A stretch of DNA of 39,583 nucleotides from Fibrobacter succinogenes (GCA_902800345.1 CADCDO010000023.1:1-39583); one strand, 5' to 3'. Positions 32,142 to 39,583 are shown, counted from the first letter of the stretch. Made by a program: numbers and translations. The notes: a model not told the origin generated them from the letters alone.

Positions 32142-33557
32142 TTAAATCCTTCTTCTATTTGCGGGGAATCGTGCGTAGAACTTTTTCTTGTCTTCGTACA
32201 TGCGCACGTCGGCTTCATGCATCGCTTTTCGGATGTCGCAACCCTTGTCATCGTAGTAGAATCCCAGCGCAAAACTGACATGGTTTGGAATCATGGATTC
32301 TTCGTGTAGTTTTTGGACTTGGGCTTCGATGACTTCTTTGGGTTGGTCGAGGACGATGACGAGGAATTCGTCGCCGCCGGCGCGATAGACTTCGCCCGTG
32401 GTGAAGTTGTCTCTTAGTATAAACGAAGCTTCTTTCAACAAATTGTCGCCAGCATCGTGACCCTGGTTGTCGTTCACGGGCTTTAATCCGTTCAGGTCGG
32501 CGAATATGACCGCGAGGGACTTGTGCGGAACCTCGCCATTTATGAACTGCGAAACTCTGTTGTTCATGGAATTGCGGTTCATGACGCCCGTCAAGAGGTC
32601 CAAGTTGCTAAGTTGTTCGAGTTTTCCCACAAGCTGGTAGTTTGCTATTTCCGAAGCGATGAAAAATGTGGATAACTCTAGAGTTTCCCTAATGCGGACG
32701 GCTTTTGACGTGTCGAAATTGGTCACCCAGATAAAGCCAGAAATCAATTTGTTGTATTCCAAGGGCAACAGTACAAGGTTCTCGACATTGGCGTCTGTTA
32801 ATGATTTGTACCAACGCGGGTCTTGTTGCTTAATTAGCTCCAGATCGTCGTTGTTCTTGATTATAAGGCAGTTGCTTTTGGCCAGTATTTTTATCCAAGT
32901 TTTCGCATAGTCGAGAAAGTCGTCTGACAAAAATTCCCGTAGCGAACGCTGGTTGGATCCGGTTTTGACGGAGTCGCTGAACACGGAACAAGTGTGTTCG
33001 TTGAAATCGGTCAGCAAAATGCAGCAGTAGCTTGCATCGCAAATTTCACGAATGTCTTCGATGACCTCGTTCATTGTTCTTTGCAAATCTTTTGCGCTGC
33101 GGAGCTTCACGCATGTCTTCAGTACGCTCGACGAAGTTTCTGCCGAAAGTTTAGACATTTCTTCGGGATTGACTTCTTGTGAAATTTCGGACGAGTATGT
33201 GCAATACCCTTTTTCTGGGTCGTCTATGTCCAAGGGCAGCATAACCTGGTTTATGCAAAAATCGAAACGCTCTGGACGAATATAGGCATGAACCGGTTTT
33301 TTGTTAATCGCGCATTCGTAACAGAAGTTTTCAAAATTCAATTCCTTTTGCATGTACTTTTCGTAACTGCTGCCAGGAATAAATTCTCTCGAATAAATCA
33401 CTTTGTTGTTTTCGTCAACATGTTCCATGGCCTTGATGTACCGCTGATTCGCTGCCTCGATACGAATCGAGCCTATTTTTCCATCAGTCCGTTTTTCGAC
33501 CGATATGATGCAGGTCGTTGAATCAAATTTTTCAACAATTTTTTGCAAGTCCATCAT
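32142..33557 (-). CDS. GAF-like/GGDEF diguanylate cyclase, second of a tandem pair
   Basis: A 471-residue soluble protein. Residues 1-130 form a conserved but unnamed sensor region that starts MDLQKIVEKFDS and shares blocks with the upstream paralogue. About 145-310 looks like a GAF domain (LKTCVKLRSAKDLQRTMNEV, CDASYCCILLTDF). A catalytic GGDEF domain follows: DLLTGVMNRNSMNNRV at its start and the active-site GGDEF at residues 394-398 within YRAGGDEFLVI, with FADLNGLKPVND. The active site is intact, so it should make cyclic di-GMP. The RxxD inhibitory site expected a few residues before GGDEF is not present, so product inhibition may be absent. The start overlaps the upstream gene's stop by one base (TAATG), with AGGAA upstream. 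The signal sensed is unknown. Confidence 0.9.
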   Translation of the reverse strand: MMDLQKIVEKFDSTTCIISVEKRTDGKIGSIRIEAANQRYIKAMEHVDENNKVIYSREFIPGSSYEKYMQKELNFENFCYECAINKKPVHAYIRPERFDFCINQVMLPLDIDDPEKGYCTYSSEISQEVNPEEMSKLSAETSSSVLKTCVKLRSAKDLQRTMNEVIEDIREICDASYCCILLTDFNEHTCSVFSDSVKTGSNQRSLREFLSDDFLDYAKTWIKILAKSNCLIIKNNDDLELIKQQDPRWYKSLTDANVENLVLLPLEYNKLISGFIWVTNFDTSKAVRIRETLELSTFFIASEIANYQLVGKLEQLSNLDLLTGVMNRNSMNNRVSQFINGEVPHKSLAVIFADLNGLKPVNDNQGHDAGDNLLKEASFILRDNFTTGEVYRAGGDEFLVIVLDQPKEVIEAQVQKLHEESMIPNHVSFALGFYYDDKGCDIRKAMHEADVRMYEDKKKFYARFPANRRRI

Positions 33558-34966
33558 TATCGCTTCCTGCTTTCAGGGTGCATTTCGTAGAACATTTTTT
33601 TATCTTCGTACATGCGGGAGTCTGCTTCGCGCATGGCCGCGCGGATGTCGCCGCCATTTTCTTCGTAGTAGAATCCCAGTGCAAAACTGACCGGTTCTGG
33701 GTCGTTTGCTTTTTTCCGTAAAGCTTCGATTTGTGCTTCGATAACGTGTTTCGGTGTCTCCATGGCGATAATCAGGAATTCGTCACCGCCGGCACGGTAA
33801 ATCTCGCATCCGTCAAAGCATGATTTCAAGGCGACCGCGGCGTTTTTCAGCAGGGTGTCCCCAGCGTTGTGCCCGTCGTCGTCGTTGATATTCTTTAGAC
33901 CGTTCAAGTCTGCGAATACGACACCGAAATTTTGAGGTACGCGTTCACGTCCGGTCACAATCTTGAGCACGCGGTTGTTCATGGCATTACGGTTCTTGAC
34001 GCCCGTCAAAAGGTCCGTGGAACTGAGCATTTCGAGTTTTTGCAAAAGCTGGTAGTTCGCAATTTCCGAGGCGATAAAGAATGTCGTGAGTTCAAGAGTC
34101 TCCTTGATGTGCTGCGTATCTTTCGTATCGAAATTTGTCGCCCAGATAAAGCCTATGTTTTCGTTGTTGTACTGGAGCGGGAAAAGTACCAGACTGTTGA
34201 TCTTGGCCTCTAGCATGGAGGCGTGCCAACGCGGATTTCGGCTTTTGATTTCATCCATGTCGTTTTGGTCTTTGATGATGAGGCAGTTGCTGCCTGCGAT
34301 GGTGTCCAGCCACGATTTGGCGATATCGACAAACGATTCGTTCAGGTAGTCTTTTAGCGAATGATGCCCGATGCTGGGATCCGTGCTTTCGCTCAGCAAT
34401 GAACAAGAGTGGTTCTTGAAGTCGGTCAGCATGAGACAGCAGAATTTCGCTCCGCAAATGTTGCGGATGTCGTAGATGACTTCGTCCATCGTCTTGAGGA
34501 AGTTCTTGGTGCTGCGAAGCTTGATACACGTTTTCAAAACATCTGAGGTCGTCTTGGCGGATAAGTTCGTCATCTGGTCCGCGCTGGCTTCGTTCGAGAG
34601 TTCCTGCGTATAGGTGCAGTAATACTTGTTTGGGTCGCCAAAGTCTAACGGCATGCTGAATATGTTGAACCACATGTCGAACCGGTCCGGGTGGATGTAG
34701 GCATGCATCATTTTTTTGTTGACCGCGCTGTTGATGATGAAGTGCTCGAAGTTCAGGTCCTTGGGCATATAGTAGGTGTATTCCTGGCCAGGGACGAACT
34801 TCTTGCCGAAAGGCATGTCGATATCGGGATTTTTTTCAAATGTAGCGCAATATGCTTTATTGCCGACTTCGATACGCATCTTGCCCAAATTCCCGTCAGG
34901 CAGTTTTTCAATAGACATGATACAAGTCATCGAGTCGAATTGATCTACATATTCCTGCAAATCCAT
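33557..34966 (-). CDS. GAF-like/GGDEF diguanylate cyclase, first of a tandem pair
   Basis: A 469-residue paralogue of the downstream gene, colinear over its whole length (MDLQEYVDQFDSMTCI at the start; LKTCIKLRSTKNFLKTMDEV and GAKFCCLMLTDFKNHSC in the GAF-like part; FATNFDTKDT-like linker; SSTDLLTGVKNRNAMNNRV). GGDEF is intact at residues 393-397 in YRAGGDEFLII, again without an upstream RxxD site. The N-terminal region has several cysteines and a PAS-like beta pattern, but no family is recognisable. AAGGAG lies 7 bases before the ATG at 34966. The two genes overlap, so they are co-expressed; the duplication probably produced two cyclases with different input. Confidence 0.92.
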   Translation of the reverse strand: MDLQEYVDQFDSMTCIMSIEKLPDGNLGKMRIEVGNKAYCATFEKNPDIDMPFGKKFVPGQEYTYYMPKDLNFEHFIINSAVNKKMMHAYIHPDRFDMWFNIFSMPLDFGDPNKYYCTYTQELSNEASADQMTNLSAKTTSDVLKTCIKLRSTKNFLKTMDEVIYDIRNICGAKFCCLMLTDFKNHSCSLLSESTDPSIGHHSLKDYLNESFVDIAKSWLDTIAGSNCLIIKDQNDMDEIKSRNPRWHASMLEAKINSLVLFPLQYNNENIGFIWATNFDTKDTQHIKETLELTTFFIASEIANYQLLQKLEMLSSTDLLTGVKNRNAMNNRVLKIVTGRERVPQNFGVVFADLNGLKNINDDDGHNAGDTLLKNAAVALKSCFDGCEIYRAGGDEFLIIAMETPKHVIEAQIEALRKKANDPEPVSFALGFYYEENGGDIRAAMREADSRMYEDKKMFYEMHPESRKR

Positions 34967-35142
34967 GATATCTCCTTCTACGGCTTTTGCAATGTGTATC
35001 TATGAATACAACTCTACTATAAAAAATAATATGAAATAATTAAAATTGTATGCTTTTTGTCCGTATTTTTGCAATTTTGACGGCTAATGCGGGTTTAATC
35101 ACAGTTTTTATCCCTTTAAGGGTTAATTACTATATTCAACAC

Positions 35143-35559
35143 ATGATTCACGATACAATATTTGACCCCATCCGTAAAAAAGAAGTGCCGTTTACACCCG
35201 AGGAAAAGGTTCGCCTGGAGGCGGTCCGTTACCTGGTCGATGTGGTGAAAGTTCCCGAGCACCTGATTGCGGTGGAGTTCCCGCTATCGACGATTGACCC
35301 GAAAACGGCTGACCGTGTGGATATCGTGGTGCACAATTTTAGGGCGGGGGCGCCTCTTGAAAAGCCTTGGCTCTTGGTGGAATGCAAGGCTCCGGGTGAG
35401 TACACGTGGCCAGTTTTGCAGCAGCAGTTGAACAAGTATTTGCGTGTTTTGACGCCGAACTACGTGATGCTTGCTCTTGGGGACGCTGTGCGCTATTTTG
35501 AGCTGGATCCCGTGACGCGCCGCTTCAAGAAAATTGAACGACTGCCGGAGTTTGGCTAA
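35143..35559 (+). CDS. Stand-alone HSDR_N-type (PD-(D/E)XK) nuclease-fold protein
   Basis: From the ATG at 35143 the product is 138 residues, matching the type I restriction enzyme HsdR N-terminal domain (HSDR_N_2) over its full length: IFDPIRKKEVPFTPEEKVRLEA, LIAVEFPLSTI, then the PD-(D/E)XK core with Asp60 in RVDIVVHNF and Glu80-x-Lys82 in LLVECKAPG, then QQLNKYLRVL and YVMLALGDAVRYFELD. The open frame starts at 35050, but those residues are not domain-like. No helicase, HsdM or HsdS genes follow, so this is an orphan domain of a type widely present in Bacteroidetes and Fibrobacter. Its function there is unknown. No convincing Shine-Dalgarno is seen. The next 323 bases hold only palindromes. 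Confidence 0.85.
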   Translation: MIHDTIFDPIRKKEVPFTPEEKVRLEAVRYLVDVVKVPEHLIAVEFPLSTIDPKTADRVDIVVHNFRAGAPLEKPWLLVECKAPGEYTWPVLQQQLNKYLRVLTPNYVMLALGDAVRYFELDPVTRRFKKIERLPEFG

Positions 35560-35627
35560 GTGCTGCTGCTGAATGTTGCGCTGTAATGCGGAATTTTTGT
35601 GCTTGTTAAAGCCATTTTCGCGAAAAT

Positions 35628-35666
35628 GTGCTACCAAAATTCCTAAAAATGGCTTTTTGGTAACAC
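35628..35666. repeat. 39-bp imperfect palindrome, unit 1
   Basis: Left arm GTGCTACC (35628-35635), right arm GGTAACAC (35659-35666), 23-base A/T-rich interior whose AAAA/TTTT ends also pair. Confidence 0.75.
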
Positions 35667-35722
35667 AATTTTTATATAAATTAACTCATTTTGAGCGAAA
35701 AAATGCTTTTGGGGTGTATTTT

Positions 35723-35761
35723 GTGCTACCAAAATGAAATAAATGTCAAGTTTGGTAGCAT
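35723..35761. repeat. 39-bp imperfect palindrome, unit 2
   Basis: Left arm GTGCTACC (35723-35730), right arm GGTAGCAT (35754-35761), interior 23 bases. Confidence 0.75.
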
Positions 35762-35807
35762 GACTTCGCTACATGTAAATGAAAATGTGACGAATAAAGT
35801 AAAAAAT

Positions 35808-35846
35808 ATGCTACCAGATTTAGAAAAAACTGCTATTTGGTATCAT
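35808..35846. repeat. 39-bp imperfect palindrome, unit 3
   Basis: Left arm ATGCTACC (35808-35815), right arm GGTATCAT (35839-35846), interior 23 bases. Same total length as units 1 and 2 although the interior sequence differs. Confidence 0.7.
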
Positions 35847-35882
35847 AAAATCGTAAAAATGCCCTGAAATTAGGCCTGAGTG

Positions 35883-37181
35883 TTATTTCACCACTGACAG
35901 AACGTCCCCGTCGGCGAGGCGGGTCTTGATGGTGTCGCCGCTTTTGAGCTGGCTTGCCTTGCGGATGAACTTGCCGTTTTCGTCTAGCGTGAGTGAGTAG
36001 CCCTTGGCAAGAGTCGTCTTGGGGTCTGCGTTTTTGACTTTCTCGTTTACAAGTTCGAACTGCGATTTCGCGAGGTCGAGGATCTTGCGGGAACCCTGCT
36101 TTAAACCTTCGCGGTTGCGGTCGAGGCGATCGTGCTCGGACTTTATATAAAAAGCGGTGTCTTTTTTGATCGAGGCGGCAATGAGCACGTGCTTCGATTT
36201 CTCGTTCTGAATGAACCCGAAAACTTTTTGCTGGAGCTGATTGCCTAATGTTCCGAGTTGCTTGTTGTTCTCGGTCAAGAGGTCGCGGGCGCCGTCGGCT
36301 ATGCTTGCCATCGCTTCGGTCATGCGGTTCCAGCTATCCGTAACGCGTTCCACAAGACGTTTGGCACAGTCCGTGGGCGTGATGCACGAGAGGTAGGCGA
36401 CTTCGTCCAAAAGGCAACGGTCGATTTCGTGACCGATTCCCGTAAAAACGGGGGTGGGATAGTTCGCGACCGCACGGCAAAGCGCTTCGCTATCGAAAAA
36501 GTTCAAGTCCGTCTTGGCACCGCCGCCGCGTACAATGCAGACAACATCTAATTCGGGATACGTTCTAAGTTGTTCCAGTGCGGCGATGATGCTGTCTTCG
36601 GTTTCGTTCCCTTGCATTCGTGCATAGACCGTCGTGACTTCGAATGCAAATGGAGACGCTTCAAGTCGCGTGGTGAAATCCTTGTACGCGGCCGTATTTT
36701 CGCCGGTGATAAGCCCCACGCGGAGCGGAACGTCGGCAAGTTCTAACTGCTTGTTCTTTTCGAGCAAGCCTTCCATCGCAAGGCGCTTCAAAATGGCGCT
36801 CTTCGTCAGTGCGAGTTCGCCAATCGTGTAAACCGGGTCGATGTCCAGGATTTGCGCTTGCAACTTTCCGTACGGGATGTACAGTTCTGCACGCACGAGG
36901 AAATTGACCTTCAAGTCGTGCTTGAGTGTAAACGGCTGCGAAAGGCTGGAAATTTTTGCGAGAATCGCATCGTATTTGGCTGTGTAGCAATAAAGGGCAA
37001 GCGTTGCTTTCGGTTTCACGTCGCCATCGGCGAAGTCCGCAATGCTCAGGTAAACGCCCGACGGCTTTTCCGCAATTTGCGAAATCACCCCGTGCACCCA
37101 AACCGCAGGTGTTGCCTCCACGGTGTTCTTGAGCGAACGCATGTATTGCGTGACCGAAAATGTACGAACTTCTTGATCCAT
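35883..37181 (-). CDS. xseA: Exodeoxyribonuclease VII large subunit
   Basis: A 432-residue catalytic subunit of exonuclease VII. The N-terminal OB-fold region has FSVTQYMRSLKNTVE and VWVHGVISQIAEKPSGVYLSIAD; the catalytic core has VGLITGENTAAYKDF, VCIVRGGGAKTDLNFFDSEAL, and FTGIGHEIDRCLLDEVAYLSCITPTDCAK. A coiled-coil region and a C-terminal end with TLAKGYSLTLDENGK complete it. It degrades single-stranded DNA together with XseB, whose gene is not in the window. The start at 37181 has no strong Shine-Dalgarno. Length is in the normal range. Confidence 0.94.
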   Translation of the reverse strand: MDQEVRTFSVTQYMRSLKNTVEATPAVWVHGVISQIAEKPSGVYLSIADFADGDVKPKATLALYCYTAKYDAILAKISSLSQPFTLKHDLKVNFLVRAELYIPYGKLQAQILDIDPVYTIGELALTKSAILKRLAMEGLLEKNKQLELADVPLRVGLITGENTAAYKDFTTRLEASPFAFEVTTVYARMQGNETEDSIIAALEQLRTYPELDVVCIVRGGGAKTDLNFFDSEALCRAVANYPTPVFTGIGHEIDRCLLDEVAYLSCITPTDCAKRLVERVTDSWNRMTEAMASIADGARDLLTENNKQLGTLGNQLQQKVFGFIQNEKSKHVLIAASIKKDTAFYIKSEHDRLDRNREGLKQGSRKILDLAKSQFELVNEKVKNADPKTTLAKGYSLTLDENGKFIRKASQLKSGDTIKTRLADGDVLSVVK

Positions 37182-37210
37182 TTAAATTTTAATCGTGATG
37201 TCGTTTACGT

Positions 37211-37404
37211 TGTCATCCTAGTCCCGGAATCCCGGAACTTGTCTGGGGCAGGCTTAGTTCGGGATCACCTTTTGCATTGTCATCCTGAGCGAAGAACCGT
37301 TAGGTTCGAAGTCGAAGAATCTAGAACGCGTGGGTTTGACGTTAATTATAATAATAATTAAATTCTGTATGAAAAATTATGGATCCTCCTGGCGAAGGAT
37401 GACG
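37211..37404. repeat. Intergenic GTCATCC repeats upstream of xseA
   Basis: GTTGTCATCCTAGTCCCGGAA, then GTCATCCTGAGCGAAGAACCG (about 37279), then GGTTCGAAG and GAATCTAGAAC, and GGATCCTCCTGGCGAAGGATGACG (37381-37404) form a composite of the GTCATCC family in both orientations. The gap ends at the antitoxin start. Confidence 0.7.
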
Positions 37405-37424
37405 TAGAGGGAAAAGGACTCGTC

Positions 37425-37625
37425 GTGTCGAAAGTAGTTTCTGCAATGGATATGCGTCAGAATTTTGGGACGCTCTTGAACCAGGTCGCCATCAAGGACG
37501 AAGAAATCGTCATTGAACGCGCTGGCAAGCCTTTGGCACGCCTCGTGAGCATGAATTCTGCGACAAGCGGCAAGCTGGACTTTCGCGATATCGGAAAACT
37601 CCCGAACGACATCTGGAACGAATAG
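37425..37625 (+). CDS. Orphan Phd/YefM-type antitoxin
   Basis: A 66-residue protein starting with GTG at 37425 after AAAAGGA. The N-terminal pattern MSKVVSAMDMRQNFGTLLNQVAIKDEEIVIERAGKPLARLVS matches the Phd/YefM DNA-binding antitoxin fold (ATG at 37446 is a weaker alternative). The C-terminal part, usually toxin-neutralising, is short (DFRDIGKLPNDIWNE). No toxin gene (RelE, PIN, Doc) follows or precedes on either strand; the next element is a decayed lipoprotein. It could be a stand-alone autoregulated repressor or the leftover of a lost toxin pair. Confidence 0.8.
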   Translation: MSKVVSAMDMRQNFGTLLNQVAIKDEEIVIERAGKPLARLVSMNSATSGKLDFRDIGKLPNDIWNE

Positions 37626-37730
37626 TTATAAACACAATTTTATTTTACACACTAATTCATTTAGAATGCCGCTTCCCTTGAGTTTGATTTTGTAGGTTGC
37701 TTTTATAAAATCAATTTGGGTGGTGTTTAT

Positions 37731-37823
37731 ATGAATATCTTGAAAACTGTAGTATTGTCTTTATATGCTTTTTTCTGCGTTGCATGCTCGGATAAAAATT
37801 CTGGTGAAAAAGTTTACGGATAG
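37731..37823 (+). pseudogene. Truncated lipoprotein signal (decayed copy of the next gene's 5' end)
   Basis: A 30-codon frame reads MNILKTVVLSLYAFFCVACSD and ends in TAG shortly after the lipobox Cys. Its start resembles the next gene (MNVLKITISALCIFLCMACSD). The rest of the coding sequence is missing, so this looks like the remnant of a duplicated lipoprotein gene rather than a functional peptide. Confidence 0.6.
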
Positions 37824-37862
37824 ATTTTATTATGACTTGCTAGAATGCTTAATAGGTTGACT

Positions 37863-39583
37863 ATGATGAATGTCTTGAAAATAACAATATCGGCTTTATG
37901 TATATTCCTCTGCATGGCTTGTTCGGACAAAGGACCGAGTGCAGAAGAATTGTTGAACAATCCTCAAAGAAATGTTGTCTTGAATCGGGACTCTTTGGGT
38001 GTAGAATGTTGGCTTGAAGTCGAGAAAAACGAGACTGTTCAAATTTGCTTAGACAGCCGCGTTCGCGAATGGAAAACTTCGTTGACATCAAAGGTTGTGA
38101 ATGATTCTTGCTTTGCGTTTATTGTCCCGACGCTTATTGGCGTTGACACGATTAGAGTTTATTTTCAAAATTCAGACAGCTCCCATAAAATTAATCTAGC
38201 GGTCGGGATGAAGTATCTTGATTTTAAAAATGAAGAAGTGCTATTGGGATTTGATAAAGTTTTTTTGTTAGGACCTGAGTATTACGAAGTCATTGACCCT
38301 GTAAAAAATGTATCCGTTACTGGCTCATACTTGGTTGATAAATATCCTGTAACCAATTGTGAAATCACGCAGTTACTGTGGGATAATATACCATTGGATT
38401 CGGATGACAACGGGTACGAAAGAGCATGGGCTCAAAGAAAAAAAAGTGCAGTACATAACAAAAAATGCAACACACAAGACTCTGCGACAAATACAATTTT
38501 TTTGTACCAAGCATTGATGTACGCAAATGCACGCAGTCTTCGAGAAAAGCTAAAGCCATATTATATTTTTTCTGAAACAATAGACCAATATATTCGAATA
38601 CGTTCGGAAGGTCAATACATTATTGGTTTTCATGATTTTATTAAACATGAAAATAAAACTATTTATGTTAAAGTTGATTCCGCATCTGATGGATATCGTC
38701 TTCCTTATTATGATGAATGGATGATGTTTGCTAGAGGAGGTGATAAAACGAACAATGCACCTTGGGGCAATTCTGCCTCCTACAAAGAAGTCTTAAAACA
38801 CGCTAAATTTGATAAACATAATGAAAATTATGTTGAGAATAAATCGGATCTTGTTGGCCAATTAAAACCCAACAAATATGGATTGTATGACGTTTTTGGA
38901 CTTGTTGAAGAACATGTTCTTTTTGAGCGACCAGGCCGATTCAAACGATCGCCTGATGTAAAATACCGGGTTAAGAGATTGCCTTCTAATAAAGTCATAT
39001 GCAAGAATAATTGTCCATCATGTTTGAAAGGCGGACGCAAAGACGATGATTGGAATCTTGTTGATTATGGATTTTATCGTCTAAACGATCGTGGTTTTGC
39101 AAGAGCCGGTTTCCGCTTGATTCGCAACATCGGCAATAACGCCAAATGGAGTGAAGTCAAGTTGAACAATCTTCAAAGAAATGTTGTCTTGAATCGGGAC
39201 TCTTTGGGTGCAGAATATTGGCTTGAAGTCGAGAAAAACGAGACTGTTCAAATTTGTTTAGACAGCCGCGTTCGCAAATGGAAAACTTCATTGACATCAA
39301 AGATCGTTAATGATTCCTGCTTTGCGTTTATAGTTCCGACGCTTATTGGCGTTGACACGATTAGAGTGTATTTTTCAAATGAGAACGCTCCAAGAAAAAT
39401 CAACTTGGCCATAGGCATGAAATACTTAAATTTCAAAAATGAAAAAGTCAAATTAGGATATAACGATTATACCGAAGAAGAAATATTTCTATACGGAATT
39501 CAAAATGACGATCCTGAAAGATTCGTTTCGTTCACAGGAACATTTCTAGTCGATAAGTACCCCGTAACAAATTGTGAAATCAT
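37863..39583 (+). CDS. SUMF1/FGE-like lipoprotein with internal tandem duplication, 3' truncated by the window
   Basis: An open frame runs from the ATG at 37863 (or 37866) to the window end without a stop, at least 573 residues. A lipoprotein signal ends in LCMAC (Cys20). Residues 31-150 form a beta-rich module (NVVLNRDSLG, LEVEKNETVQICLDSRVR), and residues about 155-405 a formylglycine-generating-enzyme-like (SUMF1) domain: GSYLVDKYPVTNCEI, DGYRLPYYDEWMMFARGG, KPNKYGLYDVFGLVEEH, and the end FARAGFRLIR. The usual WEW and RGGSW blocks and the cysteine positions of active FGE are altered, so catalysis is doubtful. From residue 434 the first module repeats, offset 1209 bases, at roughly 94% nucleotide identity over about 200 bases, continuing into VDKYPVTNCEI at the window edge. 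Base composition is more A/T-rich than the neighbours. Confidence 0.8.
   Translation, partial: MMNVLKITISALCIFLCMACSDKGPSAEELLNNPQRNVVLNRDSLGVECWLEVEKNETVQICLDSRVREWKTSLTSKVVNDSCFAFIVPTLIGVDTIRVYFQNSDSSHKINLAVGMKYLDFKNEEVLLGFDKVFLLGPEYYEVIDPVKNVSVTGSYLVDKYPVTNCEITQLLWDNIPLDSDDNGYERAWAQRKKSAVHNKKCNTQDSATNTIFLYQALMYANARSLREKLKPYYIFSETIDQYIRIRSEGQYIIGFHDFIKHENKTIYVKVDSASDGYRLPYYDEWMMFARGGDKTNNAPWGNSASYKEVLKHAKFDKHNENYVENKSDLVGQLKPNKYGLYDVFGLVEEHVLFERPGRFKRSPDVKYRVKRLPSNKVICKNNCPSCLKGGRKDDDWNLVDYGFYRLNDRGFARAGFRLIRNIGNNAKWSEVKLNNLQRNVVLNRDSLGAEYWLEVEKNETVQICLDSRVRKWKTSLTSKIVNDSCFAFIVPTLIGVDTIRVYFSNENAPRKINLAIGMKYLNFKNEKVKLGYNDYTEEEIFLYGIQNDDPERFVSFTGTFLVDKYPVTNCEI

Larger units (their letters stand above)
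35560..35882. repeat. 323-base gap with three 39-bp palindromes
   Basis: No gene is visible between the HSDR_N gene and xseA. It contains the three palindromes listed separately (35628, 35723, 35808) with 45-56 bases between them, and GCGAAAAATG-like flanking words (CATTTTCGCGAAAATG at 35613-35628, GAGCGAAAAAATGC at 35693-35706, TCGTAAAAATGCC at 35851-35863). Confidence 0.7.

Noticed and set aside
35050..35142. N-terminal extension of the HSDR_N protein from the ATG at 35050
   Set aside because: It includes a T-rich, promoter-like stretch and residues unlike the domain; the ATG at 35143 matches the domain boundary.
35628..35846. CRISPR array
   Set aside because: Units are palindromes with variable interiors and unequal gaps (56 and 46 bases), not identical direct repeats with uniform spacers; no cas genes.
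37863..39583. Active formylglycine-generating enzyme
   Set aside because: The SUMF1 scaffold is visible but the RGGSW-type block and the cysteine positions expected of active FGE are not preserved, and no sulfatase is nearby.

Overview
The window looks like chromosome from a Fibrobacter (F. succinogenes-like) cellulolytic bacterium. Evidence seen in the sequence: a lipoprotein with two FISUMP (Fibrobacter major paralogous) domains; poly-serine linkers in several exported proteins; secreted GH74 and CE6-type plant-polysaccharide enzymes ending in type IX secretion (T9SS)-like C-terminal domains; and SUMF1-type lipoproteins. The assignment is inference from gene content; no rRNA or marker search was possible.

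Layout. 1-1694: the 3' part of an ArnA-like UDP-sugar decarboxylase/epimerase followed by a family 2 glycosyltransferase. 1756-6069: a MoxR ATPase / DUF58 / TgpA-like transglutaminase operon. 6066-9549: a small lipoprotein, then two tandem CE6-like esterase paralogues that share promoter and leader layout. 9727-14472 (minus): TrmO, a GH74 enzyme and a histidine-phosphatase lipoprotein. 14680-17949: an unknown membrane protein and a K+-dependent-type membrane pyrophosphatase. 18278-26109: housekeeping genes (rfbD, mqnE, initiator tRNA, pgsA-recN, trmB, an RNase Z-like protein, a lipoprotein). 26306-31372: exonuclease III, an outer-membrane barrel, a DUF4230 protein, the FISUMP lipoprotein and a PLP aminotransferase. 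31373-37181: a repeat-filled gap holding a 38-codon ORF or small RNA, two tandem GAF-GGDEF proteins, a stand-alone HSDR_N-type nuclease domain, a cluster of 39-bp palindromes, and xseA. 37425-39583: an orphan Phd/YefM-type antitoxin, a decayed lipoprotein 5' end, and a SUMF1-like lipoprotein with a recent in-frame tandem duplication that runs off the window.

How the genes work together. The CE6 and GH74 enzymes are probably exported for hemicellulose attack (deacetylation, xyloglucan cleavage). MoxR, DUF58 and the transglutaminase form a known envelope-associated module whose substrate is undefined. RecN, XthA and XseA are separate repair functions; TrmB and TrmO modify tRNA; RfbD and the ArnA/GT2 pair make surface sugars; MqnE makes menaquinone.

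The most unusual content is non-coding or small: (i) a consensus sigma70 promoter placed so that transcription should begin at the ATG of a 38-codon Ala/Lys-rich ORF ending in a strong hairpin; (ii) four constant-length imperfect palindromes (arms GTGCTACC/GGTAGCAC, 38-39 bp), all in gaps between convergent genes; (iii) an otherwise canonical initiator tRNA with one extra base in the T-arm; (iv) several families of dispersed intergenic repeats, one of which supplies both a stop codon and a ribosome binding site; (v) hairpins abutting or containing the Shine-Dalgarno of three genes.
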